Notes: a model not told the origin generated them from the letters alone. A stretch of 64,000 nt of DNA from Morella rubra (GCA_003952965.2 CM025855.1:27154120-27218119), one strand, 5' to 3'; shown: positions 31,429 through 46,120, counted from the first letter of the stretch. Translations and numbers: made by a program.

Positions 31429-32775
31429 CTTCGAGGATTTCTCTAGCTTTTAGTAGTCTGCGTATTCTTGCTTTGGTGAGGGGTGAGAAATGTGTTACGG
31501 AAACTCGTCTATTTATGGAGGGGAGTCACTGAGCAAGTCTATGTTTCCCCTTGCACGCAAGATGATAAGAGTTTGCACGTAATCAGTCTTCAACCACTAG
31601 TAAATGCAAACAAATTCGATCTGTTCAAATGATGGAATAGTGCACTTCTAATGCCTTGAACATTGAAATGCCTGAAGGCTGAAGCGCCCATGTAAGTCCG
31701 CAGACGAAGCAAAAGATTTGCCAAGGCTGCAAGGCAATTGCAAAAAGTCCAACATATATCGGTAGGTAGTCTTCATTTCCTTGGAGAAGTGCCAAAGAAG
31801 TGCCATTTGCCTCGTTGATCCTTACTTCCCGTTTACCTTTTGGTAGTAGATGAAAGATAGGATGAAACTTTTAGAAATAAGATTTTCCTTTGAAGCATCT
31901 GTATCTTTTCATAGGCTGAAAAGAAAAATATACAGGCTAAGACAAAGACTTTTCAACTTCTAGAACTGGGAAGACTACATCTTTTCATAGATCTGCAGAA
32001 CCAAGTTGGAAAAGATCTAACATGATCGAAGACGCTCTATCTATTGTCGGTCCTTGTATCAAGATGATAAAAGTATCCATTCTAAAATACACTTCCTTAA
32101 ATCTAACATTTAGGGAGTCAAATCTTAAACTTCCTCATTGGAGTTGGCCAAGTCACTGCTGGAACTCAAGATGCACAACCACACCGTATACTGCTAGAAT
32201 TAGGCCTTAAAATAGAGTCGGTATGATTTTCCAAGACTTATACAGAGCAACAACTCTGCAGCAATCTGATAAAGTTTGAATATTGACATGTCATTTAATT
32301 AGGCACCTGATTCTATCATCCTATCGAGGTGCTACTTAGTTTCATAGCTTTAAGCTTACAATGGGCGCAGATTTCACTCGCGAGGACAGGGTCAACTTAC
32401 ATGACTGCTTCAGCTATTTAAATTTGTAAGGATCGTATAAGTTTTGGATAGTCCAAATCAACATCTGAACTGCGCCTGAGCTATTCCATCAATTGAAGAA
32501 TTCACATTCACTTACCCAATAAATAATCAGTCGCATTGGCTCGCATTTCAATACATGCGAGCAGTTGTGGTGAAAGGCGGGTTCACCCATTGAACTGCTC
32601 TGCTGTTAAGGTTGAAGACTTGACAATTCTAAATTTTACGGTGTAAGCCAAAAACATACACCGGTTCAGTGACTTCCCGCTATAAATAGACAAGTTTCCA
32701 TGCAACTTTACCAAGTTCTCACCCCTCAATAAGCAAGCATACAAAGAATTCTAAAAGGTGGAGATAGCCTCAAAT

Positions 32776-33678
32776 ATGATGAGAAGTGTTCCCAAGTACC
32801 TTGTACCTGTGGCCCTGTTGGCCTTGGCCTGCACCCTGGTCTCTACCTACGACCCTAGTCCCCTGCAAGATTTCTGTGTAGCAATCAACAGTTCCACTTC
32901 TACTGGTATGTACACTTCCATCATTATGTACTATTGGAATCGTATGCAGCATGTGGATTATTTTTCTTGGAGTTCACATGTTAAAATGATTTCTTTTTTG
33001 GCTTCTTTTTTATACTGTGCCCACCAGTTTTCTGCATCACATGTTTCCAATAACCGGAAACATTATGGAAGTGTTCTATTGTCCCCATTGGTGATGGTTA
33101 CAAACTGTTCATTATGCCTGCAGTGTTTGTGAATGGGAAGTTCTACAAGGACCCAAAAGTTGTCACAGCCAATGACTTCTTCTTCTCGGGGCTCTAAATT
33201 CCCGGAAACATCGCAAACTGACTCGGAACCAACGTGACTCATGTGAATGTGGACAAATTATCAGGCCTCAACACACTAGGCATATCCTTGGCTCGCATTG
33301 ACTTTGCCTCCATATGGACTAAATCCTCCCCATACCCACCCTCGTGGCATTGAGATTATAGTAGTTGCAGAGGGTACTCTGTATGGAGGCTTTGTCACAT
33401 CCAACACAGATAACCGCCTCTTCGCCAAAGTTCTAAATAAGGGAGACGTCTTTGTGTTCCCAGTTGGTCTTATTCACTTCCAGTTGAATATGGGAAAGAC
33501 AAATGCAGTCGCCTTTGCAAGTCTCAGCAACCAGAGTCCTAGGGTGATCACCATAGCCAATGCAGTCTTTGGATCTAATCCTCTCATCAATCCCGATGTT
33601 CTGACCAAAGCATTCCAAGTGGATGAGAATGTGGTTAACTATCTTCAAAAACAATTCTGGTCGGACAACAACAATTAA
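32776..33678 (+). pseudogene. Germin-like protein B, unit 2 (two stops plus frameshift)
   Basis: Exon 1 is 32776-32905 and exon 2 is 33124-33678. It keeps the same TAA (33195-33197) and TGA (33219-33221) as unit 1 and adds one C near 33310 (GCCTCCATATGG), just before germin box 1. The start is ATGATGAGAAG rather than ATGACGAGAAG. Both boxes are still readable in the downstream frame. Confidence 0.92.
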
Positions 33679-34080
33679 GGAAATAAAAGCAACAACTACA
33701 TTCGTTGAATGGTTCAGATGAACTATTCTATGTTGTTGTAACATCTAGCAGTAATCAGAATTAAATAAAATGTTCGCTCATGTTCCGAGCTGGTAGAGCA
33801 ACTAAACGATTAAAATTAATTAAATTTCAAATCAGTGATACATATTGCCTTTAACTCCTCTTCCTTACAGACCAATCACATACACAAAATAGATTGATAC
33901 CAACTGATGATGTCAGAAAAATCCGACCCAATTGATGTTGTGCTTTTCCCAACTAGGTGGGAAGAAAATTTCATATCCATCGCTAACAAGTAGTAAAAGG
34001 AAGTGCAGACAAAGAAAACAGTAGAAGGAAGAACAAGTAGATTCAAACGACGCAAGCTACAAAAAGTCCAAGATCAGTAG

Positions 34081-37000
34081 TGATGGGCCATAATATGACT
34101 GGCCCAGCCCATCCGAAAGATCGGAGCCCATCTGCAGTCTCGTCCAAGGCAACAAGCGCATTCTAGGCCCTCAACCCACATAAGTGTAAGTTAATCTCTC
34201 CATGACTCCAGAAAAGATAATAATCTAAGAGGCTTCAGGACTCTAGGTAAGATAAGGAGTCATAAAGCTCATACCATTAAACTCTCTTTGGGACTCTAGC
34301 ACCCCCCTTATGTTGGCCAGGCTACTATATCTTCTTGTTTTAATCGCTCTTCTAATACTTAATTCTTCTTGAGATCTGATTTAGGCATCAGAGCTTCCAC
34401 GCCCGACGTTGCCCCTCTCTTTGCCCCTTTTCAGGTCAGATCAGCTCCGACTATTGGTGATTTTTGGCATCATCAGTTGGCGCCATCTGTGGGAATTCTC
34501 GAAAAAAGGCCTCCTCCAAACAATGCACGCTCACTACAGCTTCTTCCAGCCATCTCCCATGCATCCCTTGTTACCATCGTTATCTAGGAACATGTTGGTA
34601 GAGAATTCAGGACATCCTTTTGAGATTATCTTCTTAGGGAAGATGTTCTTTGTTTTTGGTTTTGATGCATCGCCAGTAGAGGATTCCTATCATCTTTATG
34701 ACTAATTTGGATTTTCTTCTGATATATCATAGATCGCTTGCAGGGAAGATTTTATACGCTATAGATTAACGTTTCATGCATACGTTTTTAATCTTTCTCA
34801 GGGGGGATTTCTTCGTTAAAGAATAGGATCTTATTCGATATAGTGGTGCTTGTTTTCTCACAGTATTGCGTGTCGTTGGGGAAATTGATTTCAGGTGGTA
34901 GCAGTATAGGGCTTTCATTTGTGGACGATAATCTTTCTTTCTTATAATATTTTGTTGGAATTATTCCTTCTTATATATAATTTAAATCTGCACCTAATCG
35001 CTGTTACGCAACATGTGGACTTTCTTAAAGATTCCTACTTGTCAATCGTCTGAATATTCTATACTTATTTGAAATTTGAATTGATATGTGCATAATAATC
35101 TTGGATTTCGTACTTGATCATTTTCTTATTTCCTGTTTATAGCGAGACACGAATATTCCCTACCTTGAACGGTGTCTACAGATATAGACACAGCACATCT
35201 TATTTGCTTTCTTGTTGTTGCAACATTATGCGGTTAAAGCTTCATTATTAAACTTCAGCCAACATTTGAGCTTTGTGCTTCGATATCATAAGATGTTAAA
35301 AAGTTTGAATTTTCATTAAAAATAGAGTGACTAAATCGATTTTCTCGTAATATGGCTGAATATTTTGTAAAAAGAACATCTTTATTTTCTTAGGATTGTG
35401 GTATTTGTCGGTAAGGAAATTTTCTTATACCTTTCCAATTCTAGATTAATTAATGTGCACATTTATGCCAATCTTTCAACGCAGGGAAGTGCAATCTTTG
35501 AATGAAAAGCAAAATTTAAAATCTCCTTGATCAAAAAAAAATTCTTGTTATAGGTTGGTAAGTAACAACTTCTCAATTCTAAATTTTTGGTGCTTGGCAC
35601 GGGAAAGTTGCTATTTGCTTTGCAGGTATCAGCATAATATTGGAGATAACTCTAAAAAAATCTTAGCTAAGCGGTAACTCTCAACTTGTTCTGTTTAATA
35701 AAGATAGAACACATGATTAGGTATGACTATTATCCTGTTGTACTTGAAAAAGATAAAATTCTTTTGAATTCAAATATTTAATTGAAGTATTGTAATTCTA
35801 TTCTACGCTAAGGTTTCTTTTTTTTCTGAAAGTTATAGCGAAGGGACACATCATTACGCCAAGTCAAACAGTTTATTCGGCAGAAATTTTTTTGTGATCT
35901 ACATTCACTCCAACTCTATGCGAAGCAATGAATCTAGATATAACAAGTTTGAAGTCAAACATGCAAGAAGAACTCTTTGTGGGAATTGAGCAAGACTTGC
36001 ACAGATTTAATTTATTGGCCTATTGATAATATCTCTTTATCTAACCAAATAATTTCGTTTTATCTTAACATATAATCTTGTTTTATCTTATCTAATATAA
36101 CAACCTTTTAGTTGTATCTTATGATCTAATAATTCAGGCACCTAGTCGTTCTCTACAAAGGGCCAAAGGCCCCATTAAGTGCTAGTGTCACAGGCACCTC
36201 TACCCCAACAAAGTGGTCTCAACTCAACCACCGTGCCACGGGCTCCCTATACCAACAAAGTGGTCTCAACTCAACCGTTGTGCCAAGGGCACCTCTACAC
36301 CAACAAAGTGAGTACCCCCGTGATAGGAACAACCCCGCAGGACTGGTCTAACTCACCCATGCCACAAGCACCCACTGGTCTCAACGACCCCTGGTCTCGG
36401 CGACCCTAGTGAGTACCCCGTGACGGGAACACCCCCGCACGGCTAGTCTAACTCACCCATGCCACAAGCACCCCCTGGTCTCGGCGACTTTAGTGAGTAC
36501 CCCCATGATGGGAACACCCCCGCACAGCTGGTCTAACTCACCCGTGCCACAGGCACCACCTGGTCTCAGCTACCTCTAGTCTCGACGACCTTTGTGAGAA
36601 CCCCAATGACGGGAATACCCCCGAACGGCTGGTTTAAATCACCCGTGCCACAGGCACCCCCCGGTCTCTGAGACCCTAGTGAGTACCCCCGTGACGGAAA
36701 CACCTCCGCACAACTGGTCTAACTCACCCACGCCATAGTCACTCCTAATGTTATAGTGTCGTGCGCACCCCTAATGTTACAATGCCTTGAGCACCCCTAC
36801 TGTTATAGTGTCGTGAGCACCCCTAATGTTACAATGCCAAGCGCACCATTAATGATACAATGCCAAGGGCACCATGAAGTTACAGTGCCAAGAGCACCTT
36901 TAATGTTATAGTGCCAAGAGCACCTTTAATGATACAGTGCCAAGAGCACCATGAAGTTACAGTGCCAAGAGCACCCTTAATGTTATAGTGCCAAGAGCAC

Positions 37001-38572
37001 CATGATGTTACAAGAGAACCTTTAATGATACAATGACAAGGGCACACCTTGGTCTCAGCGGCCCTGTGAGCACCCCAGTGACGGGAACGCCAAGTACGGC
37101 TGATCTAACTCACCCGCGCCACAGGCACTCCTAATGTTACAGTGCTATGAGCACCCCTACTGTTATAGGGTCATGAGTATCCTTAATGTTACAACGCCAA
37201 GAGCACCATGAAGCGACAATGCAAAGAGTACTCTTAATGTTATAGTATCAAGAGCACCATGAAGCAATAGTGCCAAGAGCACCTTTAATGGTACAATGCC
37301 AAAGGCACCCCTTGGTCTCAGCGGCCCTAGTGAGCACTCCCCTGACGAGAGCGTCCCATATGACTGGTCTTACTCACCCATGCCACAGGCACCCCTACAT
37401 CAGCAACTTGGCCTCAACGACCTGTGCCACGAACACCCTTACATCAACAAATTTGCCTCAGCAGCCTGTGCCATGGCACCCCTACGTCAGCAACTTGGCC
37501 TCAGTGACCTGTGCCACGGGCACCCCTACATTAGCAAATTGGCCTCAGCAGCCTGTGCCACGACACCCTACATCAGCGAATTGGCCTCAGCGACCTATGC
37601 TTGCGCTAGCAAATTGGTCTCAGAGACCTATGCCCCAACGCCAACAAATTGTTGCTCTCACAAGGCGAAGAACATCACTACACCAGAGAACATGTGTAAT
37701 TTCGCCACACCAAGGACACCTCCACACCAGAGGATTGATATGACTCGACAATGCCAAGGGCACCTCCACACCAAAAGACTGGTATAACTCCACAGTACCA
37801 AGAGACATCCCTACACCAGAGGATTGGTCTTACTCAACACTACCCGTGAACAACAAATGAAGACTAGAATGACCCCTGCTCGAGATGACAAGGTCTCACT
37901 AGGCTCAACGAAAATAATACAAGACCCAGCACAACGAAGGTGCCCGTGAACAAAGCACATCTTGGTACCTACAGCAACCCGTGAGCGCCCATGAACCCAC
38001 AAACTCCAGAAACATCGACAAAGGCAGACGAGATCCACACCTCAAAATTTGAAACCCATGATTCGAGGCCCCCTTCATATTTCGGGCTGCCACCGCGGAG
38101 CTGTAAGGTAGTCTAACAACAACTAGTCTAAAAAACCCCGGTTGATCCAATCATATTTGAAGGGAGGAACAACTAATGGGCCATAATATGACTGCCCAAC
38201 CCATCAGAAAGACAGGAGCCCATCTGCAGTCCCGTCCAAGGCCAAAGGTGCATTCTAGGCTCTCAACCCACATAAGTGTAAGTTAATCTCTCCAGGACTC
38301 CAGGAAAGATAAGGATCAAAGAGGCTTCAGGACTCCAGGTAAGATAAGGAGTCCTGAAGCCCATACCATTAAACTCCCTTTAGGACTCTAGCACCCCCCA
38401 TGTAAATAGCCAGGTACTCCTCTTCATATTATCTCATGCTTTAATCGCTCTTCTAATACTCAATTCTTCTTGAGATCTGACTTAGGCATCGGAGCTTCCA
38501 CACCGACGCCGCCCCTCTCTTTAGCCCTTAGGTCTGATCGGCTTCGACTATTGGTGATTTTTGGCATCATCA
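34081..38572 (+). mobile_element. Non-autonomous LTR element with minisatellites, unit 2 (4,492 bp)
   Basis: LTRs are 34081-34475 and 38174-38572, with AGTAG at 34076-34080 and 38573-38577. Same insertion site as unit 1, so the insertion predates the segmental duplication. The right LTR is complete here. The left LTR has private sequence near 34311-34335 in place of the TATA region. The primer-site-like sequence follows at 34476. Confidence 0.88.
36136..37850. repeat. Composite minisatellite block, unit 2
   Basis: Same repeat families as 6723-8480, with one fewer ~45-bp unit at the left edge and small length changes. Long open frames here (for example near 37270-37790) simply follow the ~44-bp periodicity. 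Confidence 0.82.
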
Positions 38573-38577
38573 AGTAG

Positions 38578-39712
38578 GTTATCTTCATTTAGCTACAAAA
38601 ATACAATCTTGCTGCGTTCACTCTCTCAGTACTTAATTTACACTTGCCAATACAGATTTATGATCAAAGAAGCATTTAAAGACGTGGAAAATTGGGATAT
38701 TCGTTTGGTGTTTTAACTTTTTCGTTCAGCTGCACTTCACCGTCTAGCCTTCTTCGAAGCATTTGGCAAGTTGTCTCTTTGATTTCTTTGTTTCAACGAT
38801 GAATGAGAGATTCAGCAAAATTTACTTACGCTTATGCACCTATGTCAACCCTAATTTGGTGGGGCAATATTTGTCCTGTTATTTCCATTAGAACGGTATT
38901 TTCTGTCCAAACTCTTTTTGTTCTTCTCTATACACAGTGGCTTGGGTGTAGACCTTGAGCGAAGGAATCGCTTCCCAGTGCCTTTTTCTCTTTTAGCAGT
39001 CAGCCATAAGCCCTCCTCAAACTGGACTCTTTTTGGCTCTTTTCGTTTTTTCAATCTTGGCAAATCACAGTTGTAAATGAATTTCAGTCGTGCTTTGATG
39101 ATTTGTTTTGGCACAAGCATCAATCAAATCTTTGAGAAACAACTGATGATTTTACTTTTGACTTATAAAAATGGTGAAGGAACAAATACAATCACTGATG
39201 TTGTCTATCGGCGTTTGTACAAATACAAAATCCCTTAGAAGGGAAATGGCTCGAGTGAGCAGTTCTATTCACACTAATATCTACGTTTCTGTATAGTTGG
39301 AATGACAAAAGATTCAAAGCTACTTCCCGCATTCCCAGGAAGAAAGAGTTTCCCCTACTATATTTAACAATTTGTTGATAAAGATGACACCATAAGCAAA
39401 GCCAGAAGTAGTGATCTCGCCAACCTTGGAAAAGCATCTCAATACTTGTGGGTTCATGATGACTGGGAAGATAACCACATACACCGTCACGAGAAAGGTT
39501 TGAAAGAATATGCCAATAGAGTCCTAGACAGGTGGAATACTCCTCATCTCATGGACGTCACGAACAAGATTCCGCACTTGGAGGAAAACTGTTAAGTTGT
39601 AGTATCCCGAATGCACAAGACTTACGTCTGCAACCATTGATGAAGGTGCCTTGTGAGTTGACTCTGTTTTTTTTTTCTTTTACCTGAGGAAGTTGACCCC
39701 GTCCTTGCCATC
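38578..39712. other. Gene-like debris between LTR element and MULE, unit 2
   Basis: Single undivided version of the segment that occurs twice in unit 1 (9067-10150 degraded, 10177-11064 full). It contains the 75-codon open frame at 39368-39595 described for unit 1. No recognised gene. Confidence 0.45.
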
Positions 39713-41352
39713 GGGAATGGATTCAGTCCAAAGATAGTTTGTGCGAAGGAGTGCAAAGGCACAGTGCAGATTTTAAAAAGAACATCCAACGGTCAGGATT
39801 TAACCATAGACGTGTGAGACAAAATTGCGGCTTGGCTCAACCAAACTCAGTCACGTGTCTCTAGTTTACACTTTGAAAACTCAGCCAGCGTCTCAACTTC
39901 TCTCTCTCTCCTTCTCTTTCTCCCTCGTTTTCTTCTCTCTTCAGCAATTATTCTGTAAGTCTTAAAATTTCAGGTTTCAACCCAGAGCATCCTTACAATA
40001 ATTTTTCCTTCAATACTCCAATTTCAGTCTCTCTCTCTCTCTCCATTGTTTTTTCATTTTTATTCTAATCTACTCTTTGATGGTGCCAATACTGAATCAC
40101 ACTCAGCCCAAACCAATTTGGGCCGAAAAATATAATTACTTTCTCAAAAGTCCAACAGCTACAATCCGACCCACGTAGCATGTCTTCTAAAAGATAAAAT
40201 CACTACGTATGCCATAAACAGTTACCTAACGGCCCACGATAAGCCACGACACCACGCTCCCATTATACCCGTAGCAGTTACGAATAACCGTGGAAAAAAG
40301 GTAGAAAGGCCATCACGAAGCACGACCTAACAGGAACAAAAACTGTCTACTAAAGCCTCGGTTAGAGGAAGAGAAAGAAACGTGGGCAAGAGCGCTATAA
40401 AAAGGATAAGCTAACGATGAAAACGGGTAAGTGATTTCTCATGTGAAAAAATAGTAAAAACTCAGACAAAAGATAAAGACTAAGTTAAGCTTCGGGGGTT
40501 CCACATCTTGGGACCTGGGGTCTTTTATTGTTTTACAGGAAAGGATACGGGAAGATCAAGCTGCATTTACGCTAACGTATTAGCCATAAATCAACTGATT
40601 TATCACTCTTAAATTTGTATTATTTCTGGACTCTCTACGTTCAAGTTTTTAAATCTGTATTCCCAGAAGAGTCTTCTTCGAATTATGAAGTTGGGGTTAA
40701 AAGATCTGGTTCTCATAGTGACAACGAGAATAAAAGAGAAGAGAGGAAAATGAGGGAGGAAGAGAAGCTAGGACAAGAGAGAGACAGAGTGTGGAGAAGT
40801 TTCTTGTGCTTTAAAGTGATACCGAATTGAACAGTTTAACGACAAACAGACAAACTACCAAACAAAGCAAGAACGAGAAGCTAGAAACCCATTCAATTTC
40901 AGGTTTTGATCCTTAGAGATCTTGAGCGGGTTTGTCTTTATATTTCCTATATAATATTCGATTCTTCGAGAAAATGAGAGGTATTATTTTCTCTCGTTTC
41001 CTCTCTCCCTAAAAATCTCAAAAGCTTTAGTAATTGAAATCTCGATTTCTTTCAAAGTGCCGTTCAAAGGGAAGGCAATAAGCTAAAGAGAAAAACTAAG
41101 TGGAGAAGAAAGAAAAATGTCGTTCTTTCTCGTTGGGAAGACGAGAGAGAGAGAGAGAGAGAGAGGAGAAAGGTTGAGAAAAGTCGGGAAAGAAATTGGC
41201 TTAGTTAAGCCAAGTTAAGCCAAGCCCCAATTTTGTGTCAAGTGTTTCATTAAATGACCTGGTCAAATATTAACCGTTGGATGTTCTTTCTAAAATCTGC
41301 ACCGTGACTTTGCACTCTTCGCACAAACTAACTTCGGACTGAATCCATTCCC
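39713..41352. mobile_element. Mutator-like element with long TIRs, unit 2
   Basis: Same termini and imperfect 9-bp flanks (CTTGCCATC at 39704-39712, CTCGCCATT at 41353-41361) as unit 1. GA repeats in the right TIR differ in length. The interior is again without a visible transposase. Confidence 0.77.
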
Positions 41353-42148
41353 CTCGCCATTGTCTATCCCTCGAGAAATGTTTTTTCTTAGCAAAAAAAC
41401 AAAAAAGACCGTTTCCTCGTAACTCACAACTACCACGCCTGCAGGCCGTAAAGCATTTTTTTTTTTTCCGAAGGCTGCAAAGTACTTGATATGTTCTTGA
41501 CTTTATAAATTCTTCGTTTCTCTGTTTCGGGTTGTGTTATAACTCGATATCAAAAAGAGGTATTTAAAAGGGGCAGTAAGAAGTAACCCAATAGTTCTGC
41601 TGAATTGCTTCCAATAAAGAAAGTCACTCCTATCGACTATCAAGCCACGTTACCACTAAACAACAAGCGTATACAATGATATTTCAAGTGTTTTGGAATG
41701 AACTCTTTTTGGTTTTTATTTTGAGGAAGATTATAGGTACACCTCTTATTCAACATGTCCCTAAAGTTTTAATTTGTCTAATTATGCCTTCAAGTTGTTT
41801 AAAAAAAAAAAGTCAATCTTTGTCCCCTTTTGATTTGGTGGTTAAACCAAACGGAAAGTAACCATAATGTCCCTCTAAAATAAAATTAGTAAAAAATTAA
41901 AAAAAAAATTAAAACCTTAAATCTCAAGAAACTCTGCTAAAGAATTTATAATAGTACAGTTAATTATCATGAGGATAAACAACCCTTTTATTTCATTATA
42001 ATTATTTTTGGTGACGTTACAGCATGAGAACCATAGGAGACTTTAATATATCCAAACTCGTATGTGGTTGTCAAATACATATGTTTCTCTAATTGTTGTT
42101 GTCTGACCAAAATTACTTCTAGAGATAGTTAACCACATTCTTGTCCAC

Positions 42149-42639
42149 CTAGAATGTCTTGGTCAGAACATCGGGATTGATGAGAGGATTAGATCCAAAG
42201 ACTACTTTTGCTATGATGATCACCCCAATATTCTGGCTGCTAAGACTGGCAAGGGCAATGACGCTGGTCTTTCCCACATTCAATTGGAAGTGAATGAGAC
42301 CAACTGGGAACACAAAGACGTCTCCCTTGTTGAGAACTTTGGTGAAGAGGCAGTTATCTGTGTTGGATGTGACAAAACCTACATGCAGAGTACCCTCCAG
42401 GACCACTAGAATCTCAGTGGCACGAGGGTGGGTGTGAGGAGGATTTAAACCATATGGTGCAAAGTCAATGCGAGCCAAGATTATGCCAACTGAGTTAAGG
42501 CGTGGTAAGTTGTTCATGTTCACTGAAGTGACATTCAACTCGAGTGAGTTTGCAGTGTTTCCAGGATTCTGGAGTCCCAAGAAGAAGTCATTAACTGTGG
42601 CAAGCTTTGGGTCCTGGCAAAACTTTCCATTTATAAAGG
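42149..42639 (-). pseudogene. Germin-like protein C, unit 2 (orphan exon 2, premature stop)
   Basis: Same acceptor, frame and premature TAG as unit 1. It retains the box 1 glycine (TLHVGF), and a second in-frame stop follows NYL beyond the first. No exon 1 upstream. Confidence 0.88.
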
Positions 42640-42957
42640 CTGCAGGAAAAAAGTATGTTACCATCTCAAATGGGACAATATGACACTTTATAATGTGTAC
42701 GGTTGAAAACAGAGCAAAGTTGCACTCAAGCAATTTAAGATAGCATGAAAATATCAACCCTAAAGAAGCCAAGAAAGTAGTGTCCTACACTTCTAGAACA
42801 ATGGTAATTCTAGTCAGCTTTTCCAAATGGAAGAGATTAATCACAAAAGTACCATAGACTTTAGATTTTTAAAACAATCAACCTTCTAGTAAATGAAGTT
42901 GCATGTTATTAGATTATAGACCACGGTGCTGCTTTTGCAAACCGGGATATGTTCCTG

Positions 42958-43134
42958 TTAACTAATCTGACCATTCACAAAGCCATACATAGCATAATTG
43001 AAAAACTGCTCTGGCTTAACCAGTTCATAGTTACTCTTGGCTTCAAAATCTAAGTTCACTTTAATTGATCCTCAATCTCCTCAGGTGATCTCTCTATAAC
43101 ATAGTGTGCTTTTCTTTCAAGAATGAGGATATAG
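42958..43134 (-). pseudogene. Fragment of an unidentified protein gene, unit 2
   Basis: Near-identical copy of 14314-14490, with the same two peptide blocks in shifted frames and the hAT element at its edge. Confidence 0.33.
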
Positions 43135-43143
43135 GCAAACTGA

Positions 43144-44531
43144 TAGTGGCGTATGCAAGGGGTAGCGGCCCTGGGCGGCCGCCACCTATTGCGTCGCCCA
43201 AAAAAAATGCACATGTTTCTTTTTTTTTCATAAGTTGGCTTAGGCCCGACCCCTATAGGCCCAGGCCAACTAGAGCCCAGTGGCCTTAACCATTTGTACA
43301 GCCTGGGCCCGTTAGCCCAGGCCCTTTATTTTTTAATATGTAGAGGGTGAAATGGCATAGTTTTGTTTTGAAAAAACTCCTCCCTCTCTCTCGAGACCCT
43401 CTCTCTTCGAACACGTTTATCCCTCTCTCTCTTTCTCTTCGAATTCGCTTTCCCTCTCTCTCACAGCTTCTCCGATCTCTCTCAGTCATTGCCTGTTGCC
43501 CACCGCCGCACCAGCCACCAGTTTCTCCTACGAAAGCCATGACAACTAGCTTCTCTCTCAGTTGCTCGTGCTCCACTGCCGCACCAGCCACCACTCACCA
43601 AGTATGTAACCATTAATAGTCGGTTTTTTTTTTTAAAATTCGAATTCTCTCATCTCTCTCTCTCTCTCTCTCTCTTTCACAAAATCACAATAGGTAAGCA
43701 ATTTTAATTTTTATGCACTGCAATTATTTCGAATTAGGGATTTTGACATTTTGTGAAATTGGGATTTTTTTGGTAGTATCATTTTTAATTAATTTGATTG
43801 TAATGTCAATTGAATGCAATGTAATTAGATTGGAATTTGGATTTGAATTAGATATTTTGACATTTTGTGAAATTGGGATTTTTTTGTAGTATCATTTTTA
43901 ATTAATTTGATTGTAATGTCAATTGAATGCAATGTAATTAGATTGGAATTTGGATTTGAATTAGGGATTTTGACATTTTATGAAATTGGGATTTTTTTGA
44001 TAGTATCATTTTTAATTAATTTGATTGTAATGTCAATTGAATGCAATGTAATTAGATTGAAATTTGGGTTTGAATTAGGGAGCTTGACATTTTGTGAAAT
44101 TGGAGATTTTTTTGGTAGTATCATTTTTAATTAATTTGATTGTAATTTCAATTGAATGCAATGTAATTAGATTGGAATTTGGATTTGAATTAAGATGAAG
44201 ATCATCAAGAGTGATTTGCGTAATAGGATGGGAGATGACTGGATAAATGATTGCATAGTAGTGTACATCAAGCAAGAAGTTTTTAAAACTATTAAGAATG
44301 AAGCCATTTTGCAACATTTTCAGAAGATTCAAAATCGTAGGATGCAATTGTCACCTTTCAGTCGCAGTACATAGTACGGTACATGTATTCTAATATTTTT
44401 AATACTTTTAGTCTTTAATTTTTGATATTGTAACTCTAAGACAATTTTTTGCATTACGAAGGAAAAAAAATTTCTTGTCATTTCACCTTTAAAGTTCGAC
44501 CCCCTTGATTTTGATCCTGGCTTCGCCCCTG
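43144..44531 (+). mobile_element. Non-autonomous hAT element, unit 2
   Basis: TSD CAAACTGA at 43136-43143 and 44532-44539. Same ends and contents as unit 1; about 40 bp shorter through loss in the CT-rich part near 43650. Four ~114-bp repeats at 43739-44194. Confidence 0.88.
44195..44374 (+). pseudogene. hAT transposase C-terminal remnant, unit 2
   Basis: Same 59 codons as 15590-15769, ending in TAG, with the MGDDWINDC signature. Confidence 0.73.
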
Positions 44532-44685
44532 CAAACTGATACTATGCTGACATCAAACCAAGATATAACATGGAACCGTGTCGCATAAAAAATAAAAAAC
44601 AGGTATCATAGAACGCTTTTTTTGTTATTTAAAGACAACGAACATTTATTGTGATTTCCTCCATCAAAGGATACATTGGATTTAC

Positions 44686-44899
44686 CTTCATTTCTGTCTG
44701 TGTCAAATAGGGTTGTCCGTCTGGATCTCGTGATAGGTGAACTCTCCGTCCTCTAGACTCTCCACCATCTAACCATTCAGTCCTCACTTCAGGAATTCCC
44801 CACGTTTCTTCCATTTCAGTGGGGTCAATGCAACCATCCCAGTATTTGAAGTTGACAGCGATCCTAGCAATACCGCATAAATTAACTTTCCTATAACAT
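44686..44899 (-). pseudogene. Well-preserved exon of an unidentified gene, unit 2
   Basis: Copy of 16082-16295 with identical length, reading frame and splice borders. No disabling change was seen between the two units. Confidence 0.5.
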
Positions 44900-45822
44900 C
44901 TGAAAACAAAAGAAGACTAATTTAAGTGTGAATGCATCAAGCAGCAACAAAATGGATAATATTTTTTGACTGTGTACATAAATGTAGGTGGAAGACATTC
45001 CTGCAAGCAAATAAAAACATTACAGGACACAATTCCTTCAAAGTACACGTCTCTAAAAATAAGTGAGATAGCTCCAATCATAAGTCTGGAGCTTTCCAAT
45101 AGGCACTCATAAGCGGCCCTTAAAGATTTTCTTGCCTAAAGAGTAACGCCTAAATTGTTGCTCTAAAGAAACTTTAACGAACATTAAAATGCTAAGGGTG
45201 GAGTGTGTCACTCTGCCATTAGATTGTGTGAGAACCCTCTTAACCTTCAGGGATATGCAAGCAAGTCTGATATCCACAAAAAGCACAAGTAATTTTGAAA
45301 CAAATATCTAAATTTGAGCGGAGCCCTAAAGCCGAAGAAAATCGGAGTAACAAACATGCAGATAGCCACACTTCGTGGTTAAACTACGACATGCTAAAGA
45401 ATAAATTTACAGCAAAAATTAATAAAGATAAAAGAAGATACACACTAACCAGAGAGGATTTTGGCTCGAACCCTTCTAATAACCAACTTCAGCTTCTTAG
45501 TGCATGAATCCTCTTTAAACTAACACGCACAAATCCACTAAGATGAATACAAGAATTTTCGTGGAGAATAAGCTTATCTGCAAAAATCAGTGAAACCCAA
45601 CTGAAATCAAAAGAAATCCATCGAATAAAAAGTCAGCAGAATAAATTACCCAACAATATTAAAACCTAGAAATTGCGAGCCAAGACTTCAAATTCGAAGT
45701 AGTGAAGGAAAGCGAAAGACTATACTCACTCTGGAGAGAATGTTAAACAACGATATTGAATACTTCATCAATAGGATCTTTGAATCATCATGTTCTTCAC
45801 AAATACGATAAACGCGTACCTG

Positions 45823-46120
45823 AATCCATTGTTGATGTTCTTGAATAAGAGTAGGATCACTCTAACAACGTTTCTCTAAGAGGTCTCTTGATGGTTAGAG
45901 ATACTGTAATGTTGTTGTAGTGTGAACCCTATCGTCTCTCTCTTCTATTTATAGACGTCCTAACCATCAAGAATGTCTTAAGACTAATTAATCTCACTTA
46001 ACTCATATTAAGTTAACCTTATACTTTAGAACCAGTATAAACCCAAATTTCCTTAATAAGATGATTAGAGCGTATGGTACACTTTCCAAAATATAAATAT
46101 TCTGACATTCTCCCACTTGG
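45823..46120 (-). mobile_element. Copia-type LTR fragment with polypurine tract, unit 2
   Basis: LTR start at 46107 and polypurine tract at 46108-46120, as in unit 1. The distal edge is uncertain. Confidence 0.58.
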